Source: Aradus depressus
Lineage: Eukaryota; Arthropoda; Insecta; Hemiptera; Aradidae
DNA: 64,000 nucleotides
Reading direction: 5' to 3'
Assembly (NCBI GenBank): GCA_963662175.1
Contig: OY759225.1
Coordinates: 3,607,107-3,671,106, forward strand
A program made the translations under genes and the position numbers. The notes under the pieces are model-generated. The model made no database searches. It saw only the letters and a list, made by a program, of their open reading frames with translations, and had not been told where the DNA came from. Positions 1 through 10,816 of the stretch are shown here, piece after piece. Every line of letters starts with the position of its first letter. Positions within the stretch are counted from its first letter, which is position 1.

Positions 1-61
1 CTACATTATAGTGTACCATATTTCTTATTAAAAAAATGTAAGCGGGCTACTAACTATTGTA

Positions 62-952
62 CAAAAGTTAATTACTTATTGTCGTTCATTTCCGGGATTT
101 AACAACGTTGTCACCTACTACCCGACCGCTCTTTCGTCGCTCTGGTGGACATGAGCCCGGCTCTACTACCAGGTCATATCGCCTACTTCGCGAGCGCTCT
201 TTCGTCACTCTGGTGGACATGAGCCCGACTCTACTACCAGGTCATATCGCCTACTACGCGAGCGCTCTTTCGTCGCTCTGGTGGACAAGAGCCCAACTCT
301 ACTGTTCAAGGTCATATCGCCTACCTACTACCCGAGCGCTCTTTCATCGCTCTGGTGGACATGAGCCCGGCTCTACTACCAGGTCATATCGCCTACTACG
401 CGAGCGCTCTTTCGTCGCTCTGGTGGACAAGAGCCCAACTCTACTACCAGGTCATATCGCCTACTACGCGAGCGCTCTTTCGTCACTCTGGTGGACATGA
501 GCCCGACTCTACTACGTCATATCGCCTAATACCGTAGTGCTCTTTCGTCTCTCAAGTGGACATGAGCCCGACTCTACTACGAGGTCATATCGCCTACTAT
601 CCGAGCGCTCTTTCGTCGCTCTGGTGGACATGAGCCCGACTCTACTGTTCGAGGTCATATCGCCTACTACTCGATCGCTCTTTCGTCGCTCTGGTGGACA
701 TGAGCCCGACTCTACTGTTCGAGGTCATATCGCCTACTACCCGAGCGCTCTTTCATCGCACTGGTGGACATGAGCCCGACTCTACTATGGGAGTCATAAA
801 TTTAGCTTACTTAGATTTAATTACCTAGGGTAAGGGTTTCATCGCACAGGCCTAACGTCCCGAAGGCGATCGAAGAGCTAAGGGCCTCGAAACGGGTTTG
901 GAACCCGCAATCATATGCTCAGTCTAGCTACTTCTGAGCTACCGGCGCCCTC
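62..952 (-). repeat. tRNA-derived SINE copy with internal tandem expansion
   Basis: Read on the minus strand, this begins at about 952 with the SINE head (gagggcgccggtagctcag, an A-box-like pol III promoter) and a B-box region near 895. It then runs through the usual body (reverse of gtccttcggatgggacgtta) and ends near 68 with the tail. The segment between the body and the tail, single-copy in other SINEs of this window, is here repeated about ten times. No protein is encoded; the apparent ORFs follow the repeat periodicity. Confidence 0.85.
108..790. repeat. 68-bp minisatellite inside a SINE, about 10 copies
   Basis: Ten tandem units of about 65-72 bp, each starting gtcatatcgcctacta and containing gcgctctttcgtcgctctgg and gacatgagcccgactctact. 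The unit corresponds to one internal segment of the SINE family (compare 36060-36150 in reverse orientation). Units differ by a few substitutions and short linker changes (accag, gttcgag, atgggag), so the expansion is not brand new. Confidence 0.9.
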
Positions 953-1124
953 TATTCTACAAAAGTTTCAAATTAAAGCAGCATAGAGATTTTGCTACAT
1001 GACAAAAAATGCATAAGAGATGCTAATTGTAAATTATAAAATTAATGTGACCTATGATGTAAATCAAATTAGTCTTCTACTCATGGTCTGATTTGCATAT
1101 CCCCCGCCAAAAAAAAAGAAAGAA

Positions 1125-1500
1125 AAAAAGTGGTTGACGATTCACTGGCTATTTACTTCCCCAGAACGAATTAATCTATTAACTTTTCGCTCCTCCTCCA
1201 AAACCAGTCGAACGTTTGGGCTAATATTCAATAGTTGACTTACATAGGGGCTCCTACATCCTCATACTAAATTTTGTATCGATAAATTCATTACACTGGC
1301 AATTATTGGGGGTTTTTGAATTGAGCCCCCCTCCCGAAAACTGACAATACAAAGAATAAATCGACATGAAATTTCATACTTAAATTCAAAACCCATGAGC
1401 ATAGCATCTATTAATTTTCCGCGAAATTGGCCGAAGGGAAGGGTGCACCAGAGATGAGAGGGACTCGGCTCAAAAACTGTAATAAACCCCGATTAAATGA
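1125..1500. repeat. Dispersed repeat family R
   Basis: Copy of an interspersed repeat recognised by blocks such as atttacttccccag, ttttcgctcctcc, caatagttgacttaca, ctcatactaaattttgtatc, gataaattcattaca and ggggtttttgaattgagccc. Similar blocks recur at 2440-2845, 3640-3722 plus 5069-5400, 25676-26300, 29590-30360, 33465-33610, 34280-34440, 43420-43740, 45535-45720 and 49290-49465. No coding capacity is visible and the class is unresolved. Confidence 0.6.
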
Positions 1501-1617
1501 ATGTATCAACACATAAGGCAATATCGATTTTTAGTCCAATCGATCTATTGGTTTTGGAGGGAGACTTTCGTGCTGAGGAAGAACGTCGCCATTGATTTAA
1601 TTTTATTATTATATGAT

Positions 1618-3055
1618 ATACTAGCAGTAATACGCGGCGTTGCCCAGGGAACTTTGACTTTTCTCCTAATACCTCTAGTTCAAATCCTATTCAATTCTTC
1701 GACAGTACATTCATGATGTTATAATTTTCAATTATTCATATGGAATAAGGCTTATAGTCCTTCAGCGGCGGACACAACAGCTAGTAACTTTTTAGAACCT
1801 CTGGGCATCACGACTAGTATGTGCCTTGAAACGGCGGACCCCACAGCTAGTACGTAGTTAGGACCACTGGGCATCACAGCTAGTATGTGCCTTGCAATGG
1901 CGGACCCCACAGCTAGTACGTAGTTACTACTACTACATGTGAAATTCCTTGATAATCCGACCATTCGTTAATGAGCCAACACTATCTTTATACTACGACC
2001 TACACCCACAACCACCCTCCCGTTCAAATTTTTGAGATATCACACACCCTATTTTTCCATTTGGCCTTCAGGAATACTACATGTGAAATTTCGTGTCTAT
2101 ACGACCATTAGTTAATGATCTACCTACCCCCACAATCCCCCCCTCCCATTCAAAATTTTGGGACGCCACACACCCTATTTTTCAATTGGCTTTTAAGAAT
2201 ACTACATGTGAAATTTCATAATAATCCGACCATTAGTTAATAAGCTGCCGGTTTATTTATACTAAGGTCTACCCCCACAACCCCCCCTCCTGTACACAAT
2301 TTTGTGACGTCACACACTCTTTTTTTCTATTTGCCCTTTAAGAATACTATATATGAAATTTCATGACAATCCGACCAATAAATTATGAGAGCACTATTTT
2401 TATGCTTAGAACCCCCTTTACAACCCCCCCCCCCCCCCCCCCCTCCCCCCTCCCCCCCCTTTGAAATTAACATCCACTGAGGACATGACCAGTCAAATTT
2501 CAGCGATATCGGTTGAGGGGAGGGGGGAGTTCCGGGGTGGGGGCCCTTTTCAAGAATCCCAATAACTGCCGATGTAATGAATGTATCAAAATCAAATTTC
2601 GTATTTAAAATTAAAATCCACTGAGGACATAACCAGTCAAATTTCAGCTATATCGGTTGAGGGGATGGGGGAGTTCCGGGTGGGGGCTCAATTCAAAAAC
2701 CCTAATAACTGCCAGTGTAATGAATTTATCGATACAAAATTTAGTATGAGGATTAAGGAGCTCCTATGTAAGTCAACATACAGTCGACTGATTTTGAAAG
2801 GGAAATGAAAAGTTAATTGATTAATTCGTTCATCGTCGTCTTTTTTAACGTTAATATTGGAATAGAAGATAAAAACTTAATAAGAAAATAGAAAGAGAGG
2901 GTTTTGAACATATTTCTGGGGATTATCCTTGGAACTTTTGAGGGGCTCAAAAGGATGCCAGATGTGTAGTTTCATAAAAATCCGTGCAGCCGTTTAGGCG
3001 TGATGCCGGAACAAACTCACCAACAAACCCCGTTTCAGCTTTATTTATATAGATT
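1618..3055 (+). mobile_element. Composite element, short form (5' and 3' end modules with short internal arrays)
   Basis: It starts with the 5' module ctagcagtaatacgcggcgt and ends with the 3' module (tccgtgcagccgtttaggcg, ccccgtttcagctttattta, tatagatt). Between them are about three A half/full units (1745-1935), three to four B units (1935-2420), a C-rich tract (2423-2460) and an R-like block (2480-2845). The same two end modules bracket far longer arrays at 8211-12102 and 22557-25678, so this looks like the short form of that element. The class (non-autonomous LINE-type or Helitron-type) cannot be decided by eye. Confidence 0.55.
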
Positions 3056-3640
3056 TTTATTCAGTTTAACTTTAATTTAATATCAATATTTTTAGGGTTT
3101 TTGAGTTCAACCCCCTCCCTCCTCTGCCCCCCTCCCCTATTTCTGACCGATTACGTAACTTCTCTTATACTTCGTATAGATGGGGAAGTAAAAACTGAGA
3201 CTGCACTATTTAGCCTACCTTCCATTCCATTATATAAAAAAAATAGTGTACATTATTTTTTTGGAGTTGCATATTTTGAGAATACCCAAAACATTTCTTT
3301 AATTTTATCTTTTTAATTGACAATATAAAATACAATTTATAGATAACAAATAATTGATATTAAATGAACGTATGAAGGAAGTTATAACTAAGGTCATAAT
3401 GACGTCACTAATTTCAACAGAGGCACTTCCTGTTTGATCAAACGAAAAGCAAACGGAAACACATGTTCTATTTCCCATAAAAAAATATGGTCAGAGTTTC
3501 AAAATTGTATTTTATAATTATAATTGTCTTTCAATTACTTGGGTTGAATTTAAATGAAAAATAGTCTATATTCTGGGACTTCATTCACTCAGAAATAAAC
3601 AGAAGAAACTGAGAGAACTGCAAAACAAATTAAATGTGAA
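3056..3640. other. Intergenic, AT-rich
   Basis: No gene recognised. It holds an R-like fragment (accgattacgtaacttctct near 3147) and AT-rich sequence. Confidence 0.5.
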
Positions 3641-3849
3641 TCACCTAAGTTTAAAATCTTTCTCCAAAACAATCAATAGTTGACTTAATAGTAGACTTGT
3701 GAATCCTCATACCAAAATTATGTACAGTAGAACCTCGATTATCCGGAGTAATGGGGGAGAGGTCGCATGAATAAATAAAAACCATGATTAATCGAAAAAC
3801 GTTTTATTTAACGAATTACATATGTGTGTACATTGTCATGTTATAACGT

Positions 3850-4075
3850 TACCAGGGCTTCAAATATGAATTAATCCTTTTTTGTTTTTTGCGGTTTGAA
3901 ATAATTTTCCTTACTTCAATTCTAATTTTTCTCAAAAATTCATGACGTCATGGAAGTCAAAATTTTCATGTTGGCAGAAGTTGAGGAGGACATGAACTGG
4001 TTCCATTGCTCGACTTGTCTCAATGTTTTCTTCTTTAGCGTCAAAACTGTCACCATTGTCACTCTCTCTGTCTCT
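3850..4075 (-). pseudogene. pogo/Tigger transposase C-terminal remnant
   Basis: On the minus strand one frame reads an acidic stretch (RESDNGDSFDAKEENIE) followed by LLNFCQHENFDFHDVMNF. After a frame change comes a basic stretch with LRKIRIEVRKIISNRKKQ. An acidic segment, a short helical block with DFHDVM-like text and a basic tail is what pogo/Tigger transposase C-termini look like. The frame is broken at the phenylalanine before the basic tail and the DDE catalytic core is absent, so it is non-functional. Family is inferred from memory of related proteins. Confidence 0.6.
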
Positions 4076-4107
4076 AAGTTTCTAGGAACCTATACTTACT
4101 GCTTACA

Positions 4108-5013
4108 TTCAACTGGGTCACCCAACTCAGGTGTTACCTGACCACCTTCTGGACGGTCCCTCTATTTTTGATATCCGGCCCCTCCGTGTTGATTTGGTAG
4201 CAGCCATGAGGAATCATCTGGTCTGTCTCGATATAAATACAATATTAAATTCGAAATACAACTCCCTCTACCGATTGGTCAGTGCTTTAAGGTCACAAGA
4301 AAGATATCTTTCTTCAAACTGCCATATTGAAAAACTCCGACTTCTAGCTCAAATCCAACTCCACAATAACAATAGAAATTTTAAAATGTTACTTGGAGGG
4401 CTTAGGTATGAGTTTTGTCCTGAAAGTGTCTGCAGGCTCTGTACCTTAGATGAGAAGGATGATATCATACACTTTTTGCTCAATTGTCCCTCCTTGTGTA
4501 TCCCCAGACAAACATTTCTCCACAATTATCTCTCTAATAGACCAGAATATTACTCAGAAACATTTGTGCATATTTTAAATAATTTAGAAGTTAGAAAAAT
4601 TAACAATTTATTTTTATTTTTTTACTGTTGCATTGAAAATAAAGAATAACATAATTTAATTTGTTGCATGTAAGATGCATATATATAATTTTTATTATTA
4701 TTTTTTTTTAAATTTATTTATTCATGTTCATTTCATATCTTGTGTTATATAATTTCTGAATTGTTTCTTTTATCCTGGTTGCTTGCACTATTCATATTAA
4801 AGAGCATGTCCATTTTTACTATTTCATTATTATTGTTATATTTTTATTTAGTTGCTATTTTCCTTATTATTTACAATTCTTTATATAGATATTTTTTATT
4901 TTATTTTATTTTACATATTTAACTATAAGAATATTTATTTTGTAAAAAAAAAAATAAAAAACGCCATAGAGGTTGTAATCTTTTGTGCAATAAAAGTTTA
5001 TCTATCTATCTAT
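4108..5013 (+). mobile_element. 5'-truncated LINE with 12-bp target duplication
   Basis: A non-LTR retrotransposon 3' end: a reading frame with a C-terminal Cys/His motif, an AT-rich 3' UTR with aataaaa, and a (tatc)n tail at 4999-5013. The 12-bp sequence ttactgcttaca lies on both sides (4096-4107 and 5014-5025) and is the target site duplication. Insertion was into the pogo element. Confidence 0.85.
4131..4649 (+). pseudogene. LINE ORF2 C-terminal fragment
   Basis: An open frame of 172 codons ending at 4649 with no recognisable native start, since the element is 5'-truncated. Near residue 100 it carries CRLCTLDEKDDIIHFLLNCP, a C-x2-C-x9-H-x4-C pattern typical of the extreme C-terminus of non-LTR retrotransposon polyproteins. 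Reverse transcriptase and endonuclease domains are absent. It is a dead fragment; its clade is not determinable from this tail. Confidence 0.65.
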
Positions 5014-5399
5014 TTACTGCTTACACACCACGGTTAATCGAGACTCGGATAATCGAGGTTCTACTGTATAGATAATTCATTACTTCAGCAGTTATTGAGG
5101 TTTTTGAGTTGAGCCTCCCTTTCCCTGGCGTTTTTGCTGAAAATCAATAGGTGCTGTCCTTTTGTGGTTTCAGGATACACAAATAAAATTGTGTCGATAT
5201 ATTATTTCTATCTGTATTTATCTTATTGTAATGAATATATCGACACAAAATTTAGTAGGAAGATTCAGAAGCCACTTTATTGTCGAATGTTGAGTTAAAG
5301 CAGAAATGGTTGATTGGCTTTCTAGGAAAAGCTAAAAGGTAGTTAATTAATTGATGCAGGGGAAGTACATAGCCGGTGATTCACTAATTTGTGATCTGA

Positions 5400-5715
5400 G
5401 TGTCGGAAACATGAAATTCCGGTTAACTGAACATAGAATTTCTGATTACATAACTTCCCCTGTACTTCTTGTTGCTGGAGTGTGTTACTCCTTTCCCCTG
5501 AGGAACGGAAAAAATTCCGAAAGGAAAGAAAAATGCATGTATTCAAATGAAACGGCGGAGGACACATCGGTGTGCAAAGATAAGTAGGAAATCCGATTAT
5601 GGTATGGTATGACATATCTGATCGGACCTTCTCGACCTAAAGGAGAGTAGTACTTGCTACAGACATTTGAAAATTATGTTCTGGATGGAGGGACGACATG
5701 TAGACGTGAAAAAAA
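5400..5715. other. Intergenic
   Basis: No gene recognised. The two overlapping opposite-strand ORFs here (about 80-90 codons) resemble nothing and show no splice or codon signal. Confidence 0.4.
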
Positions 5716-5950
5716 ACCATGAGTTTGCCGTCCTTTACATGGAACGTTACGTGAAGGTCCTGAGACGGTACGATGTCAGGTGCTTGTTAAAGACCTCTTC
5801 TACCGTAGGTGAATAAACCTGGGTTGGCAAAATTTAATTAAAACTCCCACTGTAGAGACGGGCTCATGTCCACCAGAGAGACGAAAGAGCGCTCTGGCAG
5901 TAGGCGATATGACCCCGTAGTTAAAGCCCGGGCATAAGTACCAACTAACT
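5715..5950 (+). repeat. SINE copy, tRNA head missing
   Basis: Body and tail of the SINE family: tacgatgtcaggtgcttgtt, taggtgaataaacctgggtt, agagacgggctcatgtccac, cgaaagagcgctctggcag and taaagcccgggcataagt. The head with pol III boxes is not present. Confidence 0.8.
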
Positions 5951-5972
5951 TTTTTTTTTCTTTTTTTTTTTT

Positions 5973-6250
5973 CGGTGCTCCTGACCCTATGAGGGGGGCC
6001 GGTCACATCACCCTAATTTGGTCGGCGGGGAAATGGGTAACCTTTCATCTTTCTCCATTTAATTCACAATAAAAACATTTTGGTGCTGTGGACCGGCTCA
6101 ATGGTTACGGTCCGCAGTCGTCCTTGGTTTCTGGACGCCTCTTTGCGCCGAGCGAGCTCGAGATTCTTCGGGGATTCTGTTCTGCCTAGTTCCCGGAGCC
6201 GGGGGCTGCCGCCGCAACGTCTGTCGGCGGTCGGCGGGGCGAGTCACAAC
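5973..6250 (+). repeat. GC-rich dispersed repeat D, copy 1
   Basis: Blocks ggtgctcctgaccctatgag, ccggtcacatcaccctaat, ccggctcaatggttacggtc and cagtcgtccttggttt recur in inverted orientation at 46797-47010. It is much more GC-rich than its surroundings. The ggctcaatggttac segment is vaguely like a pol III A box, but no B box was identified. Class unknown. Confidence 0.65.
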
Positions 6251-6798
6251 TAACTAACCGACGTTAGAAAGGACCCGACTTCGTATGACCAACTCCCGCC
6301 CACTACTCCCTTTCTGTTGTTATTGATCCTTTTCATTGACGTATTTTCTTTTTACTTCTGGTTATGTGTTTTTTTTTTTTTAATTATCTAACAATTGTTA
6401 CTTATAAAATTTAGTTTCCTTATGTTCACTCTATCGGGAGTTATCGTGTTCACAGACGCAACGATTTTCTTCATTTTTGGAATTAGGAGATCGGAAAAGA
6501 TGAAATTCCATTGAAAATTCCACATCGAGTTTTTAACCGATTACATAACTTCCCCTATACTTCGTATTGCTGAGGAAGAAAAAATTGTTCTCTGTTTGTG
6601 TGTGTGTCTGTGTGTGTATAGAATCTCCCTCCCGTTAGAATGAATGTATCGATACGAAACCTTATTTGTATATGTCTCCAGAACACCATAAGGACGAAAT
6701 CTAAAAAGACAAAAATTCCAATATGGTCATATAGACAACATCTATAATTTTTCGTAATATCAGACGAGGGTAAGGTGGGGATCAGAGAAGGGGCTGGA
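6251..6798. other. Intergenic with R-like fragments
   Basis: R-like text at about 6525-6660 (taacttcccctatacttcg, ttagaatgaatgtatcgata) and a T-rich run. No gene recognised. Confidence 0.4.
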
Positions 6799-6989
6799 CT
6801 TTTTTTTTTTTTTTAATTTACAAACAGATATTTACAATTGTATAAATGAATGCAACAAGCAGATATGGTAAGGGAGAGATAATGGCAATGTCAAAATGTC
6901 AAGAGGGGAGAAATCAGCCAGTGGTGACACTCCCTAGTCACTGATTTTCTCTCATTTGTAACTAATCACTGTAACAGTGCTGCTAAGGA

Positions 6990-7795
6990 GATCTCTAGGC
7001 CATTGACGCTTAAGCCGTCGTTGGGGAAGTATGGCAGAATGGAGGGCACGGACTATAGGATTATTGTGGGAACTAAGAAGAGAAAATAATTTTTTATATT
7101 TGGATTTAGCGACTTTGGTGACAAATGGTACGTTTAGGTCAGTGTGAAGAGTTATTTTACGGCGGAGTTTTGATTGAAAGGATTGGATGCGCTGGAGATT
7201 CGAAGCCTTGGCAGAACCCCAGAGTTCAAGTCCGTAAGTCCATATAGGTTTGAGTACTGTGTTGTATATAAGTCGTTTTGATTTATATTATAAAAGTTTA
7301 TAACGTCTGTGTGAGAGGACGCCGGTAGCTCAGTGGTATGCATGCTTGACTTCTGATCTCAAGAACGTGGGTTTGTAACCCGACCGAGGCCCTTAGTTTA
7401 TTTTATCACGCCGTCCTTCGAGTGGGACGTTAAGCGATGGTCCCGAGCCTGTACGATGTCAGATATTCGTTAAAGACCCCTATCCTAGGTGAATAAAAAT
7501 TTAGGATAGGCAAAATTTAGGACTCCCAAAGTAGAGTCGGGCTCATGTCCACCAGAGTGACGAAAGAGCGCTCTGGTAGTAGGCGATATGACCTCGTAGT
7601 TAAAGCCCGGGCATGAGTCATAAAACCTAACCTATAACGTCTGTTCATTTCTTGTCTTTTCAGTCTCGCGTGAGGATTCCAAGTTAGTCGTTTGTCGAGT
7701 ATGAGGCCTAGGTAGCGGACTTCGTTTTTTTAAAAGGGATGGGAATTTTTGTTAAGGTACACGGGAGGATAGGTGGGACCTATTTTTGAGGCATT
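6990..7795 (-). pseudogene. Jockey reverse transcriptase C-terminal region, SINE-disrupted
   Basis: Minus-strand translation upstream of the SINE includes [20 protein letters not shown]. Downstream it includes YNTVLKPIWTYGLELWGSAK, FQSKLRRKI and NVPFVTKVAKSKYKKLFSLL. The YLG..LD..LTW and KPIWTYG.ELWG signatures are typical of the thumb and C-terminal region of Jockey-clade reverse transcriptases. The coding line is split by the SINE and shows local frame loss, and the catalytic palm (YxDD) was not found. It is a dead copy. Confidence 0.75.
7311..7632 (+). repeat. SINE copy, near full length, with 12-bp target duplication
   Basis: Head gacgccggtagctcagtgg, B-box-like gtgggtttgtaaccc, body and tail aaaacctaacc. 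It is flanked by tataacgtctgt on both sides (7299-7310, 7633-7644), the signature of target-primed reverse transcription. It interrupts the Jockey fragment. Confidence 0.9.
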
Positions 7796-7810
7796 CTGAG
7801 GAAGTACCCG

Positions 7811-8210
7811 GTGATTCACCGAACGACTTATTTTTATTTATCTAACATGTTATGTATTCATGAGCCTCTAAGGTGGACTAAACTAATATTTATAAGAGAC
7901 AAACAGATCAAATGGGTGTATAAATATTTATAGCTTGTTATAAAATAAAATACATCCTCTTAACTTAAAATAACTTATTCGTTTTTTAGTTTGCCTCTCA
8001 CTTATTTTTATTTGTTTGATCTATTTGATGAACCTAAATTAGATAACAGCAAAAAGAACAACATTTTGTTGGCACTTGTAATCATTTTTACTCGAAGTAT
8101 AAGGGAAGCCCTCAGACGGTCAATTTGACCATGAGTATTGTCTGTCAATATTACTATTATTATTAATGCACATGTAAAAAGGAAAAGAAATAAAGACGTT
8201 TATTATTATT
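7811..8210. other. Intergenic, AT-rich
   Basis: AT-rich sequence with attatt runs. No gene or clear repeat recognised. Confidence 0.4.
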
Positions 8211-8299
8211 ACTAGCAGTAATACCCGGCGTTGCCCGGGGAACTTTGACATTTCTCCCAATATCTCCTATAAGGCTATTCAGTTCCTCGACAGTGATGT

Positions 8300-9435
8300 T
8301 ATAATTTTTAATTATTCATACGGAATTCAACTGTAGTAACGCTAGTAATTTTTTAGGATCCCTGGGCACCACAGCTAGTATGCGCCTTTCAAGTGCGGAA
8401 ACGACAGCTAGTGAATACTTAGCATCGCTGGACGTCCTAGCCAGTGCGTACATAAGAACGTTTTGACCACAGCTAGTATGTGCCTTGCAACGCTGGGCAC
8501 CACAGCTAGTACGTAGTTAGGAACGCTGGGCACCACAGGTAGTATATGCCTTGCAACGGCGGACCCCACCGCTAGTACCTAGTTAGAAACGCTGGGCATC
8601 ACAGCTAGTATGTGCCTTGCGACGGCGGACCCCACAGCAGGTACGTAGTTAGGAACGCTGGTCACCACAGCTAGTATGAGCCTCGCAACAGCGGACCCCA
8701 CATCTAGTACGAAATTAGGAACGCTGGGCATCACAGCTAGTAAGTGCCTTGCAACAGCGGACCCCACAGCTAGTACGTAGTTAGAAACGCTCAGCATCAC
8801 AGCTAGTATGTGTTCTGCAACGGCGGACCCCACCGCTAGTACCCAATTAGAAACGCTGGGCATCACAGCTAGTATGTTTTTGCAACGGCGGACCCCACAG
8901 CTAGTACGTAGTTAGAAACGCTCAGCATCACAGCTAGTATGTGTTCTGCAACGGCGGACCCCACCGCTAGTACCTAATTAGAAACGCTGGGCATCACCGC
9001 TAGTATGTTTTTGCAACGGCGGACCCCACAGCTAGTACGTAGTTAGAAACGCTCAGCATCCCAGCTAGTATGTGTTCTGCAATGGCGGACCCCACCGCTA
9101 GTACCTAATTAGAAACGCTGGGCATCACCGCTAGTATGTTTTTGCAACGGCGGACCCCACAGCTAGTACGTTTTTAGGAACGCTGGGCCCTACAGGTAGT
9201 AGGTGCCTTGCAACTGCGGAGCCCACAGATAGTATGTAGTTAGGACCACAGGGCATCACAGCTAGTATGAGTTTTGCAACGGCGGACCCCACGGCTAGTA
9301 CCTACGTAGTGAAATACGCTGGGCCACACTGCTAGCGCCTTGCAACAGCAGACCTCACAGCTAGTACGTAATTAGAAACGCTGGACATCACAGCTAGTAA
9401 ATGTCTTGCAACAGTGAACCCCACAGCGAATACAT
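8300..9435. repeat. Tandem array A (66-bp unit), block 1
   Basis: About 17 copies of a 66-bp unit made of two related 33-bp halves, each containing cacagctagta (for example ...tatgtgccttgcaacggcgg and ...cgtagttaggaacgctggg). The unit length is a multiple of three, so an antisense frame stays open as a 22-residue peptide repeat. No start context or other sign of genuine coding was seen. Confidence 0.9.
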
Positions 9436-10200
9436 AGTTACTACTACTACATGTGAAATTCATGACAATCCGATTCATGACAATACGATCAACCGTTAAA
9501 GAGTTAGCTCTATATTTATACTTAGGCCCCCCCACAACCCCCCCTCCCGTTCAAAACTTTGGGACGCCACACACCTTTTTTCCTATTTGGCTTTTAAAAA
9601 TACTACATGTGAAATTTCATGACGATTCGCCCATTAGTTAATGAGTTAGCTCTATATTTATACTTAGGCCCCCCCACTACCCCCCCCCCCTCCCGTAAAA
9701 AATTTTGAGCCGTCACACCGCCTATTTTTCTATTTGGTCTTCAAGAATACTCCATGTGAAATTTCGTGACAATCCGACCAACCGTTAAAGAGTTAGCTCC
9801 ATATTTATACTTAGGCCCCCCCACAACCCTCCCTCCCGTTCAAAACTTTGGGACGCCACACACCTTTTTTTCCTATTTGGCTTTTAAAAATACTACATGT
9901 GAAATTTCATGACGATTCGCCCATTAGTTAATGAGTTAGCTCTATATTTATACTTAGGCCCCCCCACTACCCCCCTCCCGTAAAAAATTTTGAGCCGTCA
10001 CACCATCTATTTTTTTTATTTGGTCTTCAGGAATACTACATGTGAAACTTCGTGACAATCCGACCAACTGTTAAAGAGTTAGCTCTATATTTATACTTAG
10101 GCCCCCCTCAACCCTCCCTCCCGTTCAAAACTTTAGAACGCCACACACCTTATTTTTCTATTTGGCCTTCAGGAATACTTCATGTGAAATTTCGTGACAA
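9436..10200. repeat. Tandem array B (143-150 bp unit), block 1
   Basis: Units start near tactacatgtgaaatttcat, continue gttaatgagttagctctata and tatacttaggcccccc, then a C-rich stretch, then gggacgccacacacc or gagccgtcacaccgcct. Two variants alternate, differing in the C-rich end and in cgattcgcccattag versus caatccgaccaac. Confidence 0.9.
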
Positions 10201-10207
10201 TCCGACC

Positions 10208-10816
10208 AACGTTAGGAACGCTGGTCACCACAGCTAGTATGTGCCTCGCAACAGCGGACCCCACAGCTAGTACGAAGTTAGGAACGCTGGGCACTACAGC
10301 TAGTAAATGCCTTGCAACAACGGACCCCACAGCTAGTACGATATTAGGAACCCTGGGCATCACAGCTAGTATGCTTTTGCAACGACGGACCCCACAGCTA
10401 GTACGTTTTTAGGAACGCTGGGCCCTACAGGTAGTAGGTGCCTTGCAACTGCGAACCCCGCAGATAGTATGTAGTTAGAACCACAGGGCATCAGAGCTAG
10501 TATGAGTTTTGCAACGGCGGACCCCACGGCTAGTACCTACGTAGTGAAATACGCTGGGCCACACTGCTAGCGCCTTGCAGCAGCAGACCCCACAGCTAGT
10601 ACGTAATTAGAAACGCTGGGCATCACAGCTAGTAAATGTCTTGTAGGTGCCTTGCAACAGCGAACCCCACAGCCAGTACATAGTTAGGAACGCTGGGGCT
10701 GAGCACTACAGCTAGTAAGTGCCTTGCATCAGCGGACCCCACAGCTAGTACGATATTAGGAACGCTGGACATCACAGCTAGTAAATGTCTTGCAACAGTG
10801 AACCCCACAGCGAATA
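10208..10816. repeat. Tandem array A, block 2
   Basis: About nine A units between two B arrays. The A-to-B junction (gaatacatagttactacta then catgtgaaattcatgac) is the same as at 9420-9460, 14140-14170 and 23690-23710. This shows that A-B junctions were copied as a block. Confidence 0.85.

Larger units (their letters stand above)
3725..5066 (-). mobile_element. pogo/Tigger-type DNA transposon, internally deleted, with nested LINE
   Basis: Terminal inverted repeats cagtagaacctcgattatcc (from 3725) and its complement ending at 5066 are flanked by TA on both sides (3723-3724 and 5067-5068), the Tc1/mariner/pogo target duplication. The minus strand near the left end encodes the C-terminal part of a transposase. 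The rest of the transposase is missing and a LINE occupies 4108-5013. Only about 40 bp separates the LINE from the right TIR, so the element had probably lost most of its body before or after the LINE arrived. Confidence 0.85.
3640..5400. repeat. R-family copy split by a pogo insertion
   Basis: The R-repeat text ends at 3722 (ctcataccaaaattatgta) and resumes at 5069 (gataattcattacttcagca). This is the order seen uninterrupted at 1264-1308. The 1.3 kb between is the pogo-type element, so insertion split this copy at a TA. Confidence 0.65.
6799..7810 (-). mobile_element. Jockey-type LINE fragment interrupted by a SINE
   Basis: On the minus strand, 7810-7645 and 7298-6990 together read as the end of a Jockey-like reverse transcriptase ORF. 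A T-run at 6799-6816 on the + strand is the poly(A) tail of the element. The SINE at 7311-7632 sits between, flanked by tataacgtctgt at 7299-7310 and 7633-7644. A related fragment is at 48124-48745. Confidence 0.8.

Noticed and set aside
108..773. ORFs of 60-130 codons at the left edge
   Set aside because: They are the translated 68-bp SINE minisatellite; repeated in several frames with no start or codon signal.
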